Shown: in pieces, positions 1 through 10,899 of the stretch
Layout: each line of letters starts with the position of its first letter
Numbering within the stretch: position 1 is the stretch's first letter
DNA from: Tetrapyrgos nigripes
Lineage: Eukaryota; Basidiomycota; Agaricomycetes; Agaricales; Campanellaceae
Direction: 5' to 3'
Length of the DNA: 64,000 bases
Assembly: GCA_013368315.1 (NCBI GenBank)
Contig: JAACJM010000158.1
Coordinates: forward strand, 62,001-126,000
Position numbers and translations under genes: made by a program
Notes under the pieces: model-generated
Told to the model about the DNA's origin: nothing
Databases searched by the model: none
Seen by the model: only the letters and a program-made list of their open reading frames with translations

Positions 1-430
1 TCTGACTGGCCCTCTTTCCCTCCCTTCTCATCTCTGGCTCTTTCGACTCATAACTATCATTCATGAGCCTCTGACACTTTCGGGACACTGGCAACTCATT
101 TCGTTTCGAGCGAGTGTATCAGGGACACTGCCTTTTCTTTCCTTACCATGACCCACTGACTGGCCCTCTTTCCCTCCTTCCTCTCCTTTTTCATCTCTGG
201 CTCTTTCCACTCGTAAATATCATTCATGGGTCTCAGGGACGCCAGTCACTCATTTACCAGGGCGGCGTACGCGCTCCGGCACTACCTTTTCCTTGCTTAC
301 CCACTGACTGGCCCGCTTCCTCTTCCTCTTCTCAATTTCTTATATCTGGCTATTCCCGCTTGTAACTATCATTCTCATGAGCCCTCCAACACTTCTGGGA
401 TGCCAGTCACTCATTTCGTTTCGCTCTTGT
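1..430. repeat. Three tandem copies of a ~150-bp repeat
   Basis: The phrase CTGACTGGCCC recurs near positions 2, 156 and 302. Each time it is followed by a pyrimidine-rich run, then by CATCTCTGGCT or a variant, a stretch like CTATCATTCATGAG, and a tract ending near GGACGCCAGTCACTCATT. The three units are diverged and the first is cut by the window edge. No coding frame is conserved across the units, so this is non-coding tandem duplication. Confidence 0.7.
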
Positions 431-1185
431 GATGCATGCTTTATTCTGGGTCTCAGTATTTGGACGCCACGAAGAATATCTACAATGTCTTCCCGTGCAT
501 TTCTTTGGGGAAGCGCAGATGATGGAGCCGCAGAAGATGGAGCTTTATCGAGGGTATGTCTTTTGTGTCTGTTCTTTGAGTATAGATGTCAACTTACATT
601 CTGCAGCCCCCACTGCCGAGGATCTTCATGTCCAGACCTGCTATACCATTGGGTCGACTCTGACAATAATCATACCATCTTTTCTTCGCTCAAAAAGATC
701 TTGAAAGGAGGGGTCGAGAGGAGGGTTGTCCGTGGAGGCTATGCTTGGATTTAGGACGGCCACTAATAACCATTTGCAATGGTATGTCTTTCAACGTCTC
801 ATCTACACCACCAATCCCAGCATAGGCTTTTATCCATTGATGAGCTGTGCTGTATGCTTATTATTTTGCTCAGCGTCGCTCTTGGACAGCAATCCCAAAG
901 CTTATTCCGAGTTCCGATCGCCCCCCCCCCCCCACGAAGAACCTCGATCCACGAAGGACGACTACTTCTTAACAACTATGATCAGCATCAACTCTCCGCC
1001 ACCAATTCTACGTATCCCAACATTCCTTGTCATGGCCAGCAGTAACCCAATATTCGATAATTCCACTGACTTCGATCATCCCATTTCTGCATACATTAGA
1101 GGCTTGCCTTCGCTCCTCAGGCTCTTCTACGCCGCTACGCAAACCCTTCAAGCCTCGACAATAACTTTGGACGGTTAGCACTGAG
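431..1185. other. No supported gene; contains a C13 homopolymer
   Basis: Only short open frames on both strands without recognisable motifs or a consistent splice chain. A run of 13 C lies at about 921-933. The 3' part may once have been the upstream portion of the duplicated gene fragment that follows, but I see no homology to the second copy before position 1186. Confidence 0.4.
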
Positions 1186-1397
1186 TGCTGAAGGGGAAGA
1201 CGCACTGATATCGCCCACGCCTGGAACAAAACCCCCTTGCCGAGATCCGTCACCTTGGCGTTTGTATGGATTGGATGGTGAAGATGGATGGGGTTTATCT
1301 GAGCGGCGACTATGAGGGATTTGATGGATGGGTATTGAGTTTGAGGAGGACGGTGGTTATGTACGATCCGTTGTTTTGCCGGTCACGACCCCGCTGA
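1186..1397 (+). pseudogene. Fragment A of a duplicated gene (3' end, in-frame TGA)
   Basis: The frame reads through EIRHLGVCMDWMVK and GVYLSGDYEGFDGW to a stop at about 1397. The same protein tail recurs at 5455-5557 and 5990-6200, so it is a real gene-family end rather than a chance frame. In this copy codon 1206-1208 is TGA where fragment B has CGA at 6028-6030, which truncates it. The family is not recognised. The fragment lies at the left end of a ~450-bp duplicated segment. Confidence 0.5.
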
Positions 1398-1640
1398 ATG
1401 GCCATATCCCCAACATCCAGCATCTATAGCGACCAACAATTCTGCGAAAACAACGACGAAAAGAACGATTTTGCCTTCTATCAAAAAGTAGGGGGTTCCA
1501 GAGTCCGCTTTTGTGAGTGAGCGATTGAGAAAGGAGATGACGGTTTTGTTTTGAATGGTATCATTGGTAGTAGTCGGCCTGTCATTGGTGGTCACTCATC
1601 GGAGGACGTATCACGTAGTTTTCTTATAGTATCCACGATG
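1186..1640. repeat. Segmental duplication, copy 1 (partner 6008-6450)
   Basis: About 450 bp align colinearly with 6008-6450 from TGCTGAAGGGGAAGAC to ACGTATCACGTAGTTTTC. Most substitutions are CpG versus TpG or CpA. Copy 2 carries a small deletion in the coding part. Confidence 0.85.
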
Positions 1641-1803
1641 CAAACAAAACCATTGAATACTTGTAAAATGAGTAGCACATTGAATTGTTAGATGATCAGC
1701 TTTTTAGCTCTGCAGAGGAGATACGATGTACAGTATATGTAAGTACGGTGCTCGGTCAAAGAAGTCCAGTCTGAATTGCAATGGTGAAGGCGAAAACTGC
1801 ACT

Positions 1804-2727
1804 TTAGTACGCTCCAAAGTATTTAACAAAACTCGCATTAGGGCCCTTATTCTCATTCCTCTCGCCATTCGCCTGTGCTACCAGCTCTACAAGACCCTTC
1901 AGGCTAAAATTTGGGGCAGGCTGCCTTAGGACCTTGACACGGCATTTCGGGCAACAGTATTGTGGGATAGGGATCTCGGTAATGCCAGCACTTCGGAGGC
2001 TATTCACAAAGTGATTGTTCTGCAATACCCATGTCATTTGAGGGTTCTGCACCTTCCATTGCTTGAGGGTTTCATCAAACCAACAGTTGAGGCATGCTTC
2101 GCAGAAGGTGTGGCCGCACCCAGTCAAGCTGGTGAATATGAGTATGAAGGAATAGCCATCATGTTGAAAGAAAAGACTCACATAAAGGGAGACCACATTG
2201 TAGACTCGCACACATCACAAAGGATGTGCGCCTCGACGTCGTCAACATTCTGTTATCGGGGATGAAAAAAGGTCCCTATCAGTATCATGCCATAGACTCC
2301 TTGTAATGAAGACGTACCAGATGAATCATTGCCTGATAAGCGGAGAGCTCATTCTTCAAGCGAGTGTTTTCTTCCTCAAGCCTCCTTTGCTTTTCCTATT
2401 GTAGAGGTATTTTCAGATTCAATTATGGTGACAGATGAGCATACATTCACGTACCAGTGCCAGTTGTTCCACTTTTCTCAACATCTCCTGCAACTCTGCC
2501 GTCTGTCCATAATCATGGCGAGTCTTCTGAGTCTTTGACAACGGCAGTTCATCGTCGTCCGATAATTCAATTACTTCAATAGGGCGCTTCTCCTTTTCTT
2601 TGCATTGTTTGGTAGGATTCGGACACAGGCTGCTCGCACACGAAGCTTTCAGCAAAGCACCTGTGGAAGGTCTGAACTTTGATTTATGAACTGGGGGTTG
2701 AGACAGCGACGTCGGGTTGTGATCCAT
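1804..2727 (-). CDS. RING-finger protein (putative E3 ubiquitin ligase)
   Basis: Four exons, complement(1804..2128, 2182..2249, 2318..2395, 2455..2727), join in frame with GT-AG introns of 53-68 bp and give about 247 residues. Order: a disordered N-terminus with an acidic IELSDDDELPL patch, a short coiled coil (exon 2, EEENTRLKNEL), then a C3HC4 RING with CDVC, the core TGCGHTFCEACL and a distal CCPKC. Zinc ligands are complete: C-x2-C, C-x-H-x2-C-x2-C, C-x2-C. RING domains typically recruit an E2 enzyme to ubiquitinate targets; the substrate is unknown. The start ATG at 2727 opens the only long upstream frame. A second gene of the same architecture lies at 33031-33723. Intact by eye, unlike most neighbours. 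Confidence 0.8.
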
Positions 2728-2942
2728 CTCAATGTTCAGAATATAGAGAGGGAATCGGTGTATGGAACAAGCAGGTGAAGGGAATGATGAAGGTAGTTGA
2801 AAGCTCGTTGATCATGCATTGTTGATGCCTTTTATGTATTTGCAGTTGGCCGGAATTTCGACGAATACTATTTTTTAGGGTAGAAAGTGAAGAAATTTGG
2901 AAGAAATATCGTTAGAGGTGAACTATCCCGCAATATTTGTCA

Positions 2943-4968
2943 ATGGCCCTGGAAATTGATCCACGTATTATTGGGAGCCTAAACCTTCGTTCTAGGAATT
3001 TTGAGGGTTTTCCGGAGACAGTAGTTGCAGTGCCAGAGTGCGCCAATTTGCCAGACAGTGTTTTTTGGGGACTACGTTGAATGCACAGGAACGGGCAGAG
3101 TTTCGACTTGAACCATTCGGCATCCCTTCCTCCATGATACTCCTCCCACATCCACAGTTTCACTTTCATGGTGCGTACACAAACAAGGCTTCTGTTGCAT
3201 CCCTTCTTCATCAGAGAGCGGGAATCCTTCCTCCACGGGCTGGACTGGATATTGAAGACCAGCAGGATATCTTTGACACGGTTTTTGGGAGCGAACAGTA
3301 TATGGCGAGTGGTGCCGATGTATGGGATAGTTTGGTGCGTGTTTCTTTTCTCAATCATTTCGTACTAACCATTCCCATTTATGAACCACAGATGGGCTAT
3401 GCTATGAGTAATTGGCGGTCAGCGTTCGGAACCCCGGACAAGATGCGGTAGTGTTGTAAACGGTCCGGCTCGGCTCCAGCGAGCCGCTGAGCCGAGCCGG
3501 TTTTTGAGCCGCGGCTCGGCTCCAGGTGGCTCTCGACCGACTCTGGCTCGAGTCGTAAAAGCCGGGTCAAATTCCCTCAGAGAGACTGCCCTCTAGCGAC
3601 ACCATAAATTAACCAAAAGTGTACTGTCTCAGTAGCTGACATCAGGGAGTGTCTTTGGAGCAAGTTCAGTGTACTTTGAGCAAGAAAGACCATGAGACCG
3701 TAACTCAAAAAAGTCGTTGTGCCTTAATTTGATAAGTTCTCACGGTAATTAATTTCTAATTTTAGCACAATATTAAGGAAAATGATGTATCTCTTGGTTC
3801 AGAGCGCGCATACCATATCTAGAAGCTCGATTTCACTCCTGGAGTGTCAATATGACTTCTAAGGTCTTACTCCTACATTCCTATCTACATATCTAGAAGG
3901 GAAGTGGTTTTCACGGAATTTTAGCGACGCGAGTCGTGACTAGCCGGATCTAAAGGCCGAGCCGAGCCATTTACATAAGGAGCCGTTTGGAGCCGAGCCG
4001 GAGCCAGCCGTAGTCGAACCGTTACAACACTAAGATGCGGTCAAATGGTTGATCCATATCAACCCAGAACAGCTTCGCAATGTAGAAGGAATTGCCCACT
4101 TCGCCAATGCATACCTCGAAACAGAACAACAAGGACGTTCACGTTTTCTTGTTTGGGGCCTACGACCACATCAAGTGCAAGGGAAAAGTATGCGAAGCTT
4201 CATCTCTTTATACCTTCTGACCTTTTTGCTCTCGCCAGTCATCATCTACCCATGTCTATTGTCTCAGTAAGCATGTCTTAGTTCTTTTCATTATTGAGAT
4301 GTGCTACAGCTTTTGTTATATTAGGTACAGCACGCCCTCGAGTTCTGGAAAACTGGGGTTAATCTCTATGACAAACACTCCCAGGCGCATCGTTTCTCTG
4401 TCAAGAATTGGGGTGACTACCAGGAATACGTCAATGGCAAGGCAGTCGAAGTCAAGAGAACGACCAAGTACGAAAAGACACTTCAAGGCTATGGAGAAGA
4501 GTGGTGGAAGGTGTTTTTTGAGAAGGTTGAAAAGATGGTAGAGGAGAAATTCGGCAAGAGTGCGAGAGCTCGGGCAGCTGTAACAGTCTCGGCATCAGTA
4601 ACTGAAGATGAAGAAGACGCTGGAGGAGCGGACCAGGTTTATGGTGACGACTCCGATAGTGAGCGAGAGCTGCTGCTGTGGAATCAAGGAAAGGTGACCG
4701 TGCTGATAATTGTGCAGTCGACGAGTCGGATTCAGATTCGGGTGCTGTAGGATATCAGGAAGCAGGGTCCGTCTCGGAGGAAGGAGACCAGGAAGCGAAG
4801 TCAGGTTCAGAGTCGGGTTCAGAGGATCCCGGTGTAGAAGGAATCCAGGAAGCACAGCCAGGCTATGAGAGCAATGAGGATTCCGGTGACAACACCCAGG
4901 ATGATGATGTTGATGAACTGGTTGAAGAAACTGGAGAAGCCGAGGAGATGGAGGATAACAAGTATTAA
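2943..4968 (+). pseudogene. Unrecognised gene split by a hAT MITE
   Basis: Coding-like segments lie on both sides of the insertion at 3449-4032. Upstream are the frame starting MALEIDPRIIGSL and the segment DIFDTVFGSEQYMAS. After the insertion come DAVKWLIHINPEQLRNVEG, HALEFWKTGVNLYDKHSQ, WWKVFFEKVEKMVEEKFG and an acidic tail ending at 4968. Several introns fit, for example a donor near 3335 and an acceptor near 3391. At least one further frameshift is needed near 3030-3040 and another near 4690, and the two sides of the insertion are in different frames, so the gene is dead. I do not recognise the family. Confidence 0.5.
3449..4032. mobile_element. Non-autonomous hAT-type MITE, 584 bp
   Basis: Termini TAGTGTTGTAAACGGT and ACGGTTCGAC...ACAACACTA (right end) form an imperfect terminal inverted repeat. 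The flanks AGATGCGG (3441-3448) and AGATGCGG (4033-4040) are an exact 8-bp target-site duplication, the size made by hAT transposases. Both subterminal regions carry clustered AGCCGAGCC-type repeats in opposite orientation. No transposase frame is present. It sits inside the coding region of the gene at 2943-4968. Confidence 0.88.
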
Positions 4969-5826
4969 GGTATGTAATGCAATCATCCTTTCATAATTGC
5001 CACTGAATATTTCTGCTCTTATCTAGTGAATGATATCTGTTGATGTCGTTAGTATTATGCTCTGTAGTCACCGTATGGTACTACCTACTAATAATAGTAT
5101 TTTATGTATGTATCAGTATACGTGCTGGTAATATTATTCTAATATCTACTATTCTATGTGAAGATTTTGCGATCCGTACAGATGCCCTGTCAACTGACCA
5201 TAGACCAACTCGCAGACCAATTCGCAGATGGTGGCAGACTCCGTCACAGACACCACAGACTCACGACAGATGTCTATAGCAGTCTGGGAAGATTTGCGAA
5301 AGCATCTGTAGAACGTCTTCATTCAGACCAAAAGCATCTGTAGGACGTCTTTGCCCAGACTGCATCCCGTCTGGCCGGTGACTTGCACCATCTGCAAAGA
5401 GACTTGTGTCTTTGAGTCTGTAGCGTCTGGACCCAGACGCTCAGAAAATAGTGCAACTTTACTGTTGTGCTTCGTATGGTTTGGATGGCAGGTGAAGATG
5501 TATGGAGTTTATCTGAGAGGTGACTCCGAGGGATTTGATGGGATGGTTGTTGAGTGAAGAGAAACTGGAATTTCTGAGGGACAGGCTAAATGCAGAGATA
5601 TTTGACATGCGTGTTTTCATGCTCTTTTCTTATTATTCAACTGACGAAGCTGATAGGGTGTCATGAGTTTCAGCCAAGGAGCAGCGTTGGCAGGATTACT
5701 TTCTGCTTTGGTGTGTTCCGCATGTTGAACGCTTATACAGTGCCCTCATGATTTTAAACAACAGTTAGAACACCTAGAACGTTATCCACCATTTCTCATA
5801 GACAGCCTCCTCATCCTCCTTTGTGA
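4969..5826. other. Intergenic: CAGAC-rich tract and a gene fragment
   Basis: 5160-5460 is enriched for CAGAC/GTCTG, in loosely spaced copies such as CAGACTCCGTCACAGAC. 5455-5557 holds a third fragment of the duplicated gene family (VKMYGVYLRGDSEGFDG), ending in a stop at 5557. 5660-5826 may hold one short exon, MSFSQGAALAGLLSAL, followed by a GT donor; its gene is not identifiable. Confidence 0.4.
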
Positions 5827-6200
5827 GTGACAAACACCTACCCCTTTTCTGCTCTCTCGATCTCTGACTATGGTCTGCTTGTGGAGGAGGGTGGTTCAGG
5901 TCCTACTGATGAATTTGGCGATCCCAACAACTTTTCAGGAAAGCGAAGGCGTATTGTTCTGGACAAGAATGGCATGCAAGAGGACAGGCACGCTCCTGCA
6001 AAACGCATGCTGAAGGGGAAGACACACCGATATCGCCCACGCCTCAAACGAAACCCCCTTGTCGAGATCCGTCACCTTGGCATTTGGATGGGTTGGATGG
6101 TAAGATGGATGGGGTTTATCTGAGCAACGAATCTGGATGGGTATCGAGTTTGAGGAGGACAGTGGTTATGTACGATCCGTTGTTTTGCCGGTCATGACCC
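5827..6200 (+). pseudogene. Fragment B of the duplicated gene family
   Basis: An open frame containing LLVEEGGSGPTDEFGDP, a basic GKRRRIVLDK patch and RYRPRLKRNPLVEIRHLG runs into the segment shared with fragment A. A small deletion relative to copy A breaks the frame around 6100-6150, and the conserved MYDPLFCR tail follows only in another frame. Copy B keeps CGA at 6028-6030 where copy A has TGA. Function unknown. Confidence 0.5.
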
Positions 6201-6450
6201 CGCTGAATGGCCATATCCCCAACATCTAGCATCTATAGCTACCAACGATTCTGCGAAAACAAAGACGAAAAGAACGATTTTGCCTTCTATCAAAAAGTAG
6301 GGGGTTCCAGAGTCCGCTTTCATGAGTGAGTGATTGAGAAAGGAGATGACAGTGTTGTTTTGAATGGTATCATTGGTAGTAGTCAGCCTGTCATTGGTGG
6401 TCACTCATCAGAGGACGTATCACGTAGTTTTCGTCTAATATCCATGACAA
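6008..6450. repeat. Segmental duplication, copy 2 (partner 1186-1640)
   Basis: Direct-orientation partner of 1186-1640. Divergence is concentrated at CpG sites in both directions. Confidence 0.85.
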
Positions 6451-6672
6451 CAATGTTCTGATAGTCTTTCTGGTAATACATACATTAGTGTTTAAATTTG
6501 AAGTTTGTAAGGATTAGGTGGGTTCATCGTCGGACTGCGAGATACCCACTGACTGTAGTGAATACAGTCTGTGGACTATGATATACCCCACGGGGTGTCG
6601 TATGGGGTACATCGTGGTCTGAGGAGGTACCCTCTGTTCGCCCATTTCCTTTATCTGGCTAGAAATGCATAG

Positions 6673-6951
6673 CACTGAGTGCAAACACTTGTAATTCCTT
6701 GGATATACAGAGGAATTACATAAGACTTACACTGGTACACTCAATATGTAAGTCCACTTGACTTACTGAAGTATTACCAGAGACCAAGAAAAATAGAACA
6801 ATTATATATGACCATTGTAAGGCATGAAGTCTCACAGTGGTCCTTGGTAATACTTCTGTAAGTCAAGTGGACTTACATATTGAGTGTACCAGTGTAAGTC
6901 TTGTGTAATTCCTCTGTATATCCAAGGAATTACAAGTGTTTGCACCCAGTG
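6673..6951. mobile_element. 279-bp palindromic MITE, copy 1
   Basis: The element starts CACTGAGTGCAAACACTT and ends in GTTTGCACCCAGTG. The two halves are near-perfect inverted repeats of about 120 bp around a short AT-rich centre near 6795-6815. TAG at 6670-6672 and 6952-6954 is a 3-bp target duplication. It differs from the second copy (24484-24762) at only two positions by eye. Its termini match those of the 15.6-kb element at 14228. It has no coding capacity and must be moved in trans. Confidence 0.92.
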
Positions 6952-7395
6952 TAGTTTCGAGTGGCATAAAGGGTTTGCTTTCTGCCACAGAAACCGTATA
7001 ATCTTTTAATTCTTTTTATGCCCGGAAAGTTACCATTTTGGGATATGTTTCGGCTTGTCTTTCACATGGATGAAACATATAGTTAATATAATAGTTTTTG
7101 GCCATAGAAAGTTTTAATTGCTCTTTAACTTGCAATATTTCTTTTCAGGCAATATAATAGTGGTCTGGAGGTAGTGCGAAGGAAGCCTTGTTCATCGTGA
7201 ATGTGCATGGAGTCTCTAAGCTCTTCTCCCAGCGTTCCATCATCACTAGTTGGGACAGATGGGCCTTCAATCATGACTCCGCGAATCTAGATGCCTAATG
7301 ACAATTTGACGCCTGCAGGAGAAGGTAGGGCTTACGGCTTTGAGTAACAAATGCCTGGAAACATCCTGAAGCTCAGTCAGCATCAGCAAACTCGC

Positions 7396-7530
7396 AATTG
7401 TATGGAAGGTATGGAAAGTATGGAGGGTATGGGACCCATACATTTTCATACACATTTCACTGAAATCTCTTCAAAATGCTCCATACACATTTTGTATGGA
7501 TGTATGGGCGAGTATGAGTGTATGGACAGG
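7396..7530. repeat. GTATGG-rich palindromic cluster, left
   Basis: About ten GTATGG or CCATAC hexamers in both orientations, including GGGTATGGGACCCATAC. A related cluster sits at 8580-8756. They could be ends of an unrecognised element or independent simple-repeat growth. Confidence 0.45.
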
Positions 7531-8565
7531 GTGAGTTAATAATGTGTTGACCAGATGTTTTGGCAAACACTTGCCTTCAAAGCACGTAGCGGTACTGCTG
7601 CAACTAGTATGCTTGTTGTTGTTGTTACTACTAGTACAAGTTATCGCCATCGCTGTTCAAGTTGGAGGTCAGTCACGACGCATGATTCAGTAAGTGAATA
7701 CTCTAGTGTAGGGATTAGGAAGTACATAGACATCAATATCTTAATTGTATTAGCTGGCCAAAAGAGTTGCATTTCCTGACACAACGTTCATCGACGATGA
7801 GCGCTGGAGCGCCTTGCAGCGCCCGCAGTTGGCGGGTGAAGCGAGTGCCAAGAGGCGGCGTGTCGCGGTCACGAGACAAATTTCAGTCGGAGCTGGAAAT
7901 TTTTTCTTGATCAAACTGGCGCGGAAATGCTGTGTTCTCGTGCCCTTTCTTTCCTCAACAACATCGCTACTCAGCGTTCCGTTTCCTTTCGATCTCTATT
8001 CCCTCCGCTATACTGCACGTTCTGGGGCTGCGTCAAGTCTCTTCGTCAATCATTGTTTATCTTCAAGTGAAGTATGGAATGGAATGATCGAGGTTATCTG
8101 CTGGTGTCCGTCTTTATGGTGAGTCGTCAAATCTCAATTTGTCTTCATGTTTAGCTGACGTGCTATGTGTTCTTGCAGTATTTCATCTCTTCATAGCCCA
8201 GGTGTGTCATCATCCTCATCTCTGTCCAATTTATGACTGACGCTGTCCCCTCTCAAGCTCTACGTTCTCATCTCGGATTCTATTGTTGTATCTAGGTTCG
8301 TATTTTTTCGCTTTCGTGTTGTTCGCTACTAAAACATGTTCTTCCCTTAGCCTTTCGTCTATAGGAGCTGCATGATTGTGATTGGATGTCGGATTGTAGG
8401 AAGGTTGTGAGCGCTGAGCGGTAGGCTTGACAGTGGGTTAGTCAGTGGCTTGGTGTTTTAGAGGCATTTGGTTGATACTGTAATATGTACATAGATGTTA
8501 TGTAGTCTACCTCTGAATATATCTTTTAATCCCTCCTTCACTTTAGTATTGAGTCAGCGACAACA
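7531..8565. other. Possible decayed multi-exon gene, unassigned
   Basis: Plus-strand stretches such as FIDDERWSALQRPQLAG (about 7785-7840, followed by a basic AKRRRVAV) look coding. 8120-8400 contains several GT...CAG pairs with very short intervening segments. I could not chain them into one frame. Confidence 0.25.
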
Positions 8566-8579
8566 ATGGCAATGCCGAC

Positions 8580-8756
8580 AATGAAGGAACAGCAGTGGTG
8601 CATAGATCAGGTATGTATAGATGTGGGTATGGATGTGTATAGAATACCCTCATACCAGTCCCATACGCATGTATGGGATTTATGTACCCCCCCCTCTGCT
8701 CCATACACGTATAATTTGGTATGGGATGTATGGTCCCATACATCCCATACCTGTTG
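8580..8756. repeat. GTATGG-rich palindromic cluster, right
   Basis: Contains a near-perfect hairpin, GGTATGGGATGTATGG facing CCATACATCCCATACC (8715-8753), plus further GTATGG/CCATAC copies from 8604. Orientation and composition mirror the 7396-7530 cluster. Confidence 0.5.
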
Positions 8757-9272
8757 AGAATTTGCTGATGAGTGGCCACAGTACGCCCACTACATCTCCA
8801 GGTGGATTGAGAGTAGCAGTGGCCATGACATCTAAATCAAGATCATCGTCCTGTTGCCCTTTCCCGAAAATCAAAGTCGAGCTGGCACGATGTTTACTAG
8901 GATGAGATGGGCCAGTAGCATCTATATCTGTCAGATTTTGATGCAGGAGCTCCCCAAAATCCGAAAACATGACATTCAGATGGGATAGAACAGGATGGAT
9001 AATAGCCAGGCCGGACCCAGGTTCGATGTTGACCGGACCGGGTCGCGTTATCTCATCAACACTACCCTGACGCTACCCACACGCTCCCAACACACCCGCT
9101 GGCCTCTACAACAAATATATCTTCCTGGAGTCGAATATTGCTGAGATTAGGACAAGATACAAAATACTTATCATTTACTGGACTCGTATATAGTCCTTCT
9201 AAGGATATTTTCTTTGATAGCTAGCGAGTCTGCCTTGAAATCCGCCTTGAAGGTTTGGTTACTGAGCAGATA

Positions 9273-10200
9273 ATGGACAACAAGTTGAAGGAAGTTCGTA
9301 ATGTAAGTATAGTACGTCCATTTTTCTGGTAAAGGATGCCTGCTCACCGCTTCTGCCAAAGAGAATTGTGCGAAACATCCTGGTAGATGCCTTTGGTGTC
9401 ATCGAAATCAAGCAAATATGCGAGCTGGAACCCATTTCTGAGGAAAGGCTCGTGCTCTTCCAACGCAATCCTCAACAATTTGGACCATCTCTTCAGGCAA
9501 TTCGCCTGGATACCTCTGAGGACACCGCTGTAGCAATGAGAGACCTGTCATGGAACAAAGCATTGGTCAGTGAACTTGCTCGAAAGGCTCTTAACAAGAC
9601 TAGTAGGCGCTTGACTGATCCATTGGTGGTTGGACTATTGAACTATACTCACGTGGACTGGAAGAAACTATTCAAAGAGCGTATCTATAGGATACTGCTT
9701 GATGTTCACAACAGTCGCAAAGCGGGAAGTGGAGGCGTATGCGCAAGGTATGCTATAAAGAAGGCCAGGAATACCAAGAGGACAACTCTTTGCGAGGTAA
9801 GGCCCTTCCTTAATGACCAGTCATGTCCTCATTTTGTCTGAAGAAATTTCAGAGAAGGCGGAGCTTATGTTTACGCATGCTGCAGCTTGCTAATGAGCTC
9901 GGAGATGAAGATAGTCTGGCGTTTTGGGATGAGATCTTGTGCTGTATCAATTTCATGACTGTGGATGGTATGTCCGACGAAGAAGCCGTCACTGAAGGAG
10001 ATGAGCCAGTGAAAGTTGTGTACGATGAAGAATCTCGCCCTCGCGAATACTGGGTTCTGCTACAATATGTCGACAGCCTTCGAGACATACAACCTCATGT
10101 ATTCCATCAGGTCATAAAAAGCTGCAGCGTATCCATAGAGTAACAGATTGGCCTCCCTTGTCAGAGCTTGTTCCAGCTGCTCATTTACAAAATCTGGGAC
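9273..10200 (+). CDS. Conserved Agaricomycete hypothetical protein
   Basis: ATG at 9273 (MDNKLKEVRN), GT donor at 9303, then an exon from about 9361 with IVRNILVDAFGVIEI, a long helical body (DWKKLFKERIYRILL) and a basic tract (AIKKARNTKRTT). A second intron ends near 9849. The last long exon has GDEDSLAFWDEILCC, then DGMSDEEAVTEGDEP and YWVLLQYVDSLRDI. The layout VRN...AFGV, basic middle, DGMSDEE acidic motif, hydrophobic tail matches a hypothetical family I recall as abundant in repeat regions of mushroom genomes; no function is known. The C-terminus after about 10108 is uncertain because three frames are possible behind the last intron. No premature stop is evident. Confidence 0.6.
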
Positions 10201-10899
10201 GAACGGAGACAGGTGAGCGTACGAAGTCTGTAGGTGCAGAGAAATGGACTGGGAGATCCACGTATGTATTCCTGTTGACCCTCCACTGGTACTGGGCTAA
10301 TTTATGGGATTAGGATGGTATTCAATTCGCTTCTCTTTGCTGGAAGTGTGGTAGCTGTGATCTTGTTTTTCTTTGAGTATTTCCCTTCAGTGTAGACACC
10401 TTTCAATCCAAAGTGTCCAGCTACCTTAGAGCAACAGCAGGCAGCTTGGATTTTATACTGGGCGCTGGAGGTGAAGACCTAGATGTACCAGATGTGTTGA
10501 TGGTAACAAAGAGGCGGAGAATGCGACACTGGCAGGAGTGACATTGTTGCAGTGAAGGTCGATACCCACAGATTGAGTCTGAGAGACCCTCAAGTCCTAT
10601 CAGAGCCGCGAAAAGCTGAATTGAGGACAGATCTATCTAAGAACTAACAAATTTCACATATCCTTCAATCTTACAATAAAATAGTACGTTGGTAGATTTC
10701 ATTGCACAAGTAATAACTCTACTTCAGCTATTGATCATTCTCCAAACTATCTGAGCCCAGATTGCTGTCATCGTTCTAGCAAAGCCCCACCGTCAAGCAA
10801 ATCGTCCTTCAACCCTTGAACATCTTTCCTTCTCGACCGAAAGCCCATTATCCATCCCTACAACTCTCAGGTTATCCGTGTGGAACTCCTTGATTTCAT
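10201..10899. other. No supported feature
   Basis: No long frame, splice chain or repeat that I can defend on either strand. Confidence 0.4.

Noticed and set aside
921..933. C13 homopolymer as a possible regulatory or phase-variable tract
   Set aside because: No gene frame crosses it; an isolated homopolymer is not informative.
1383..6404. A 70-residue minus-strand frame conserved in both duplicated copies (1383-1595 and 6192-6404)
   Set aside because: The two versions differ at about one residue in nine, mostly through CpG changes with no excess of silent changes. It is antisense to a better-supported gene tail.
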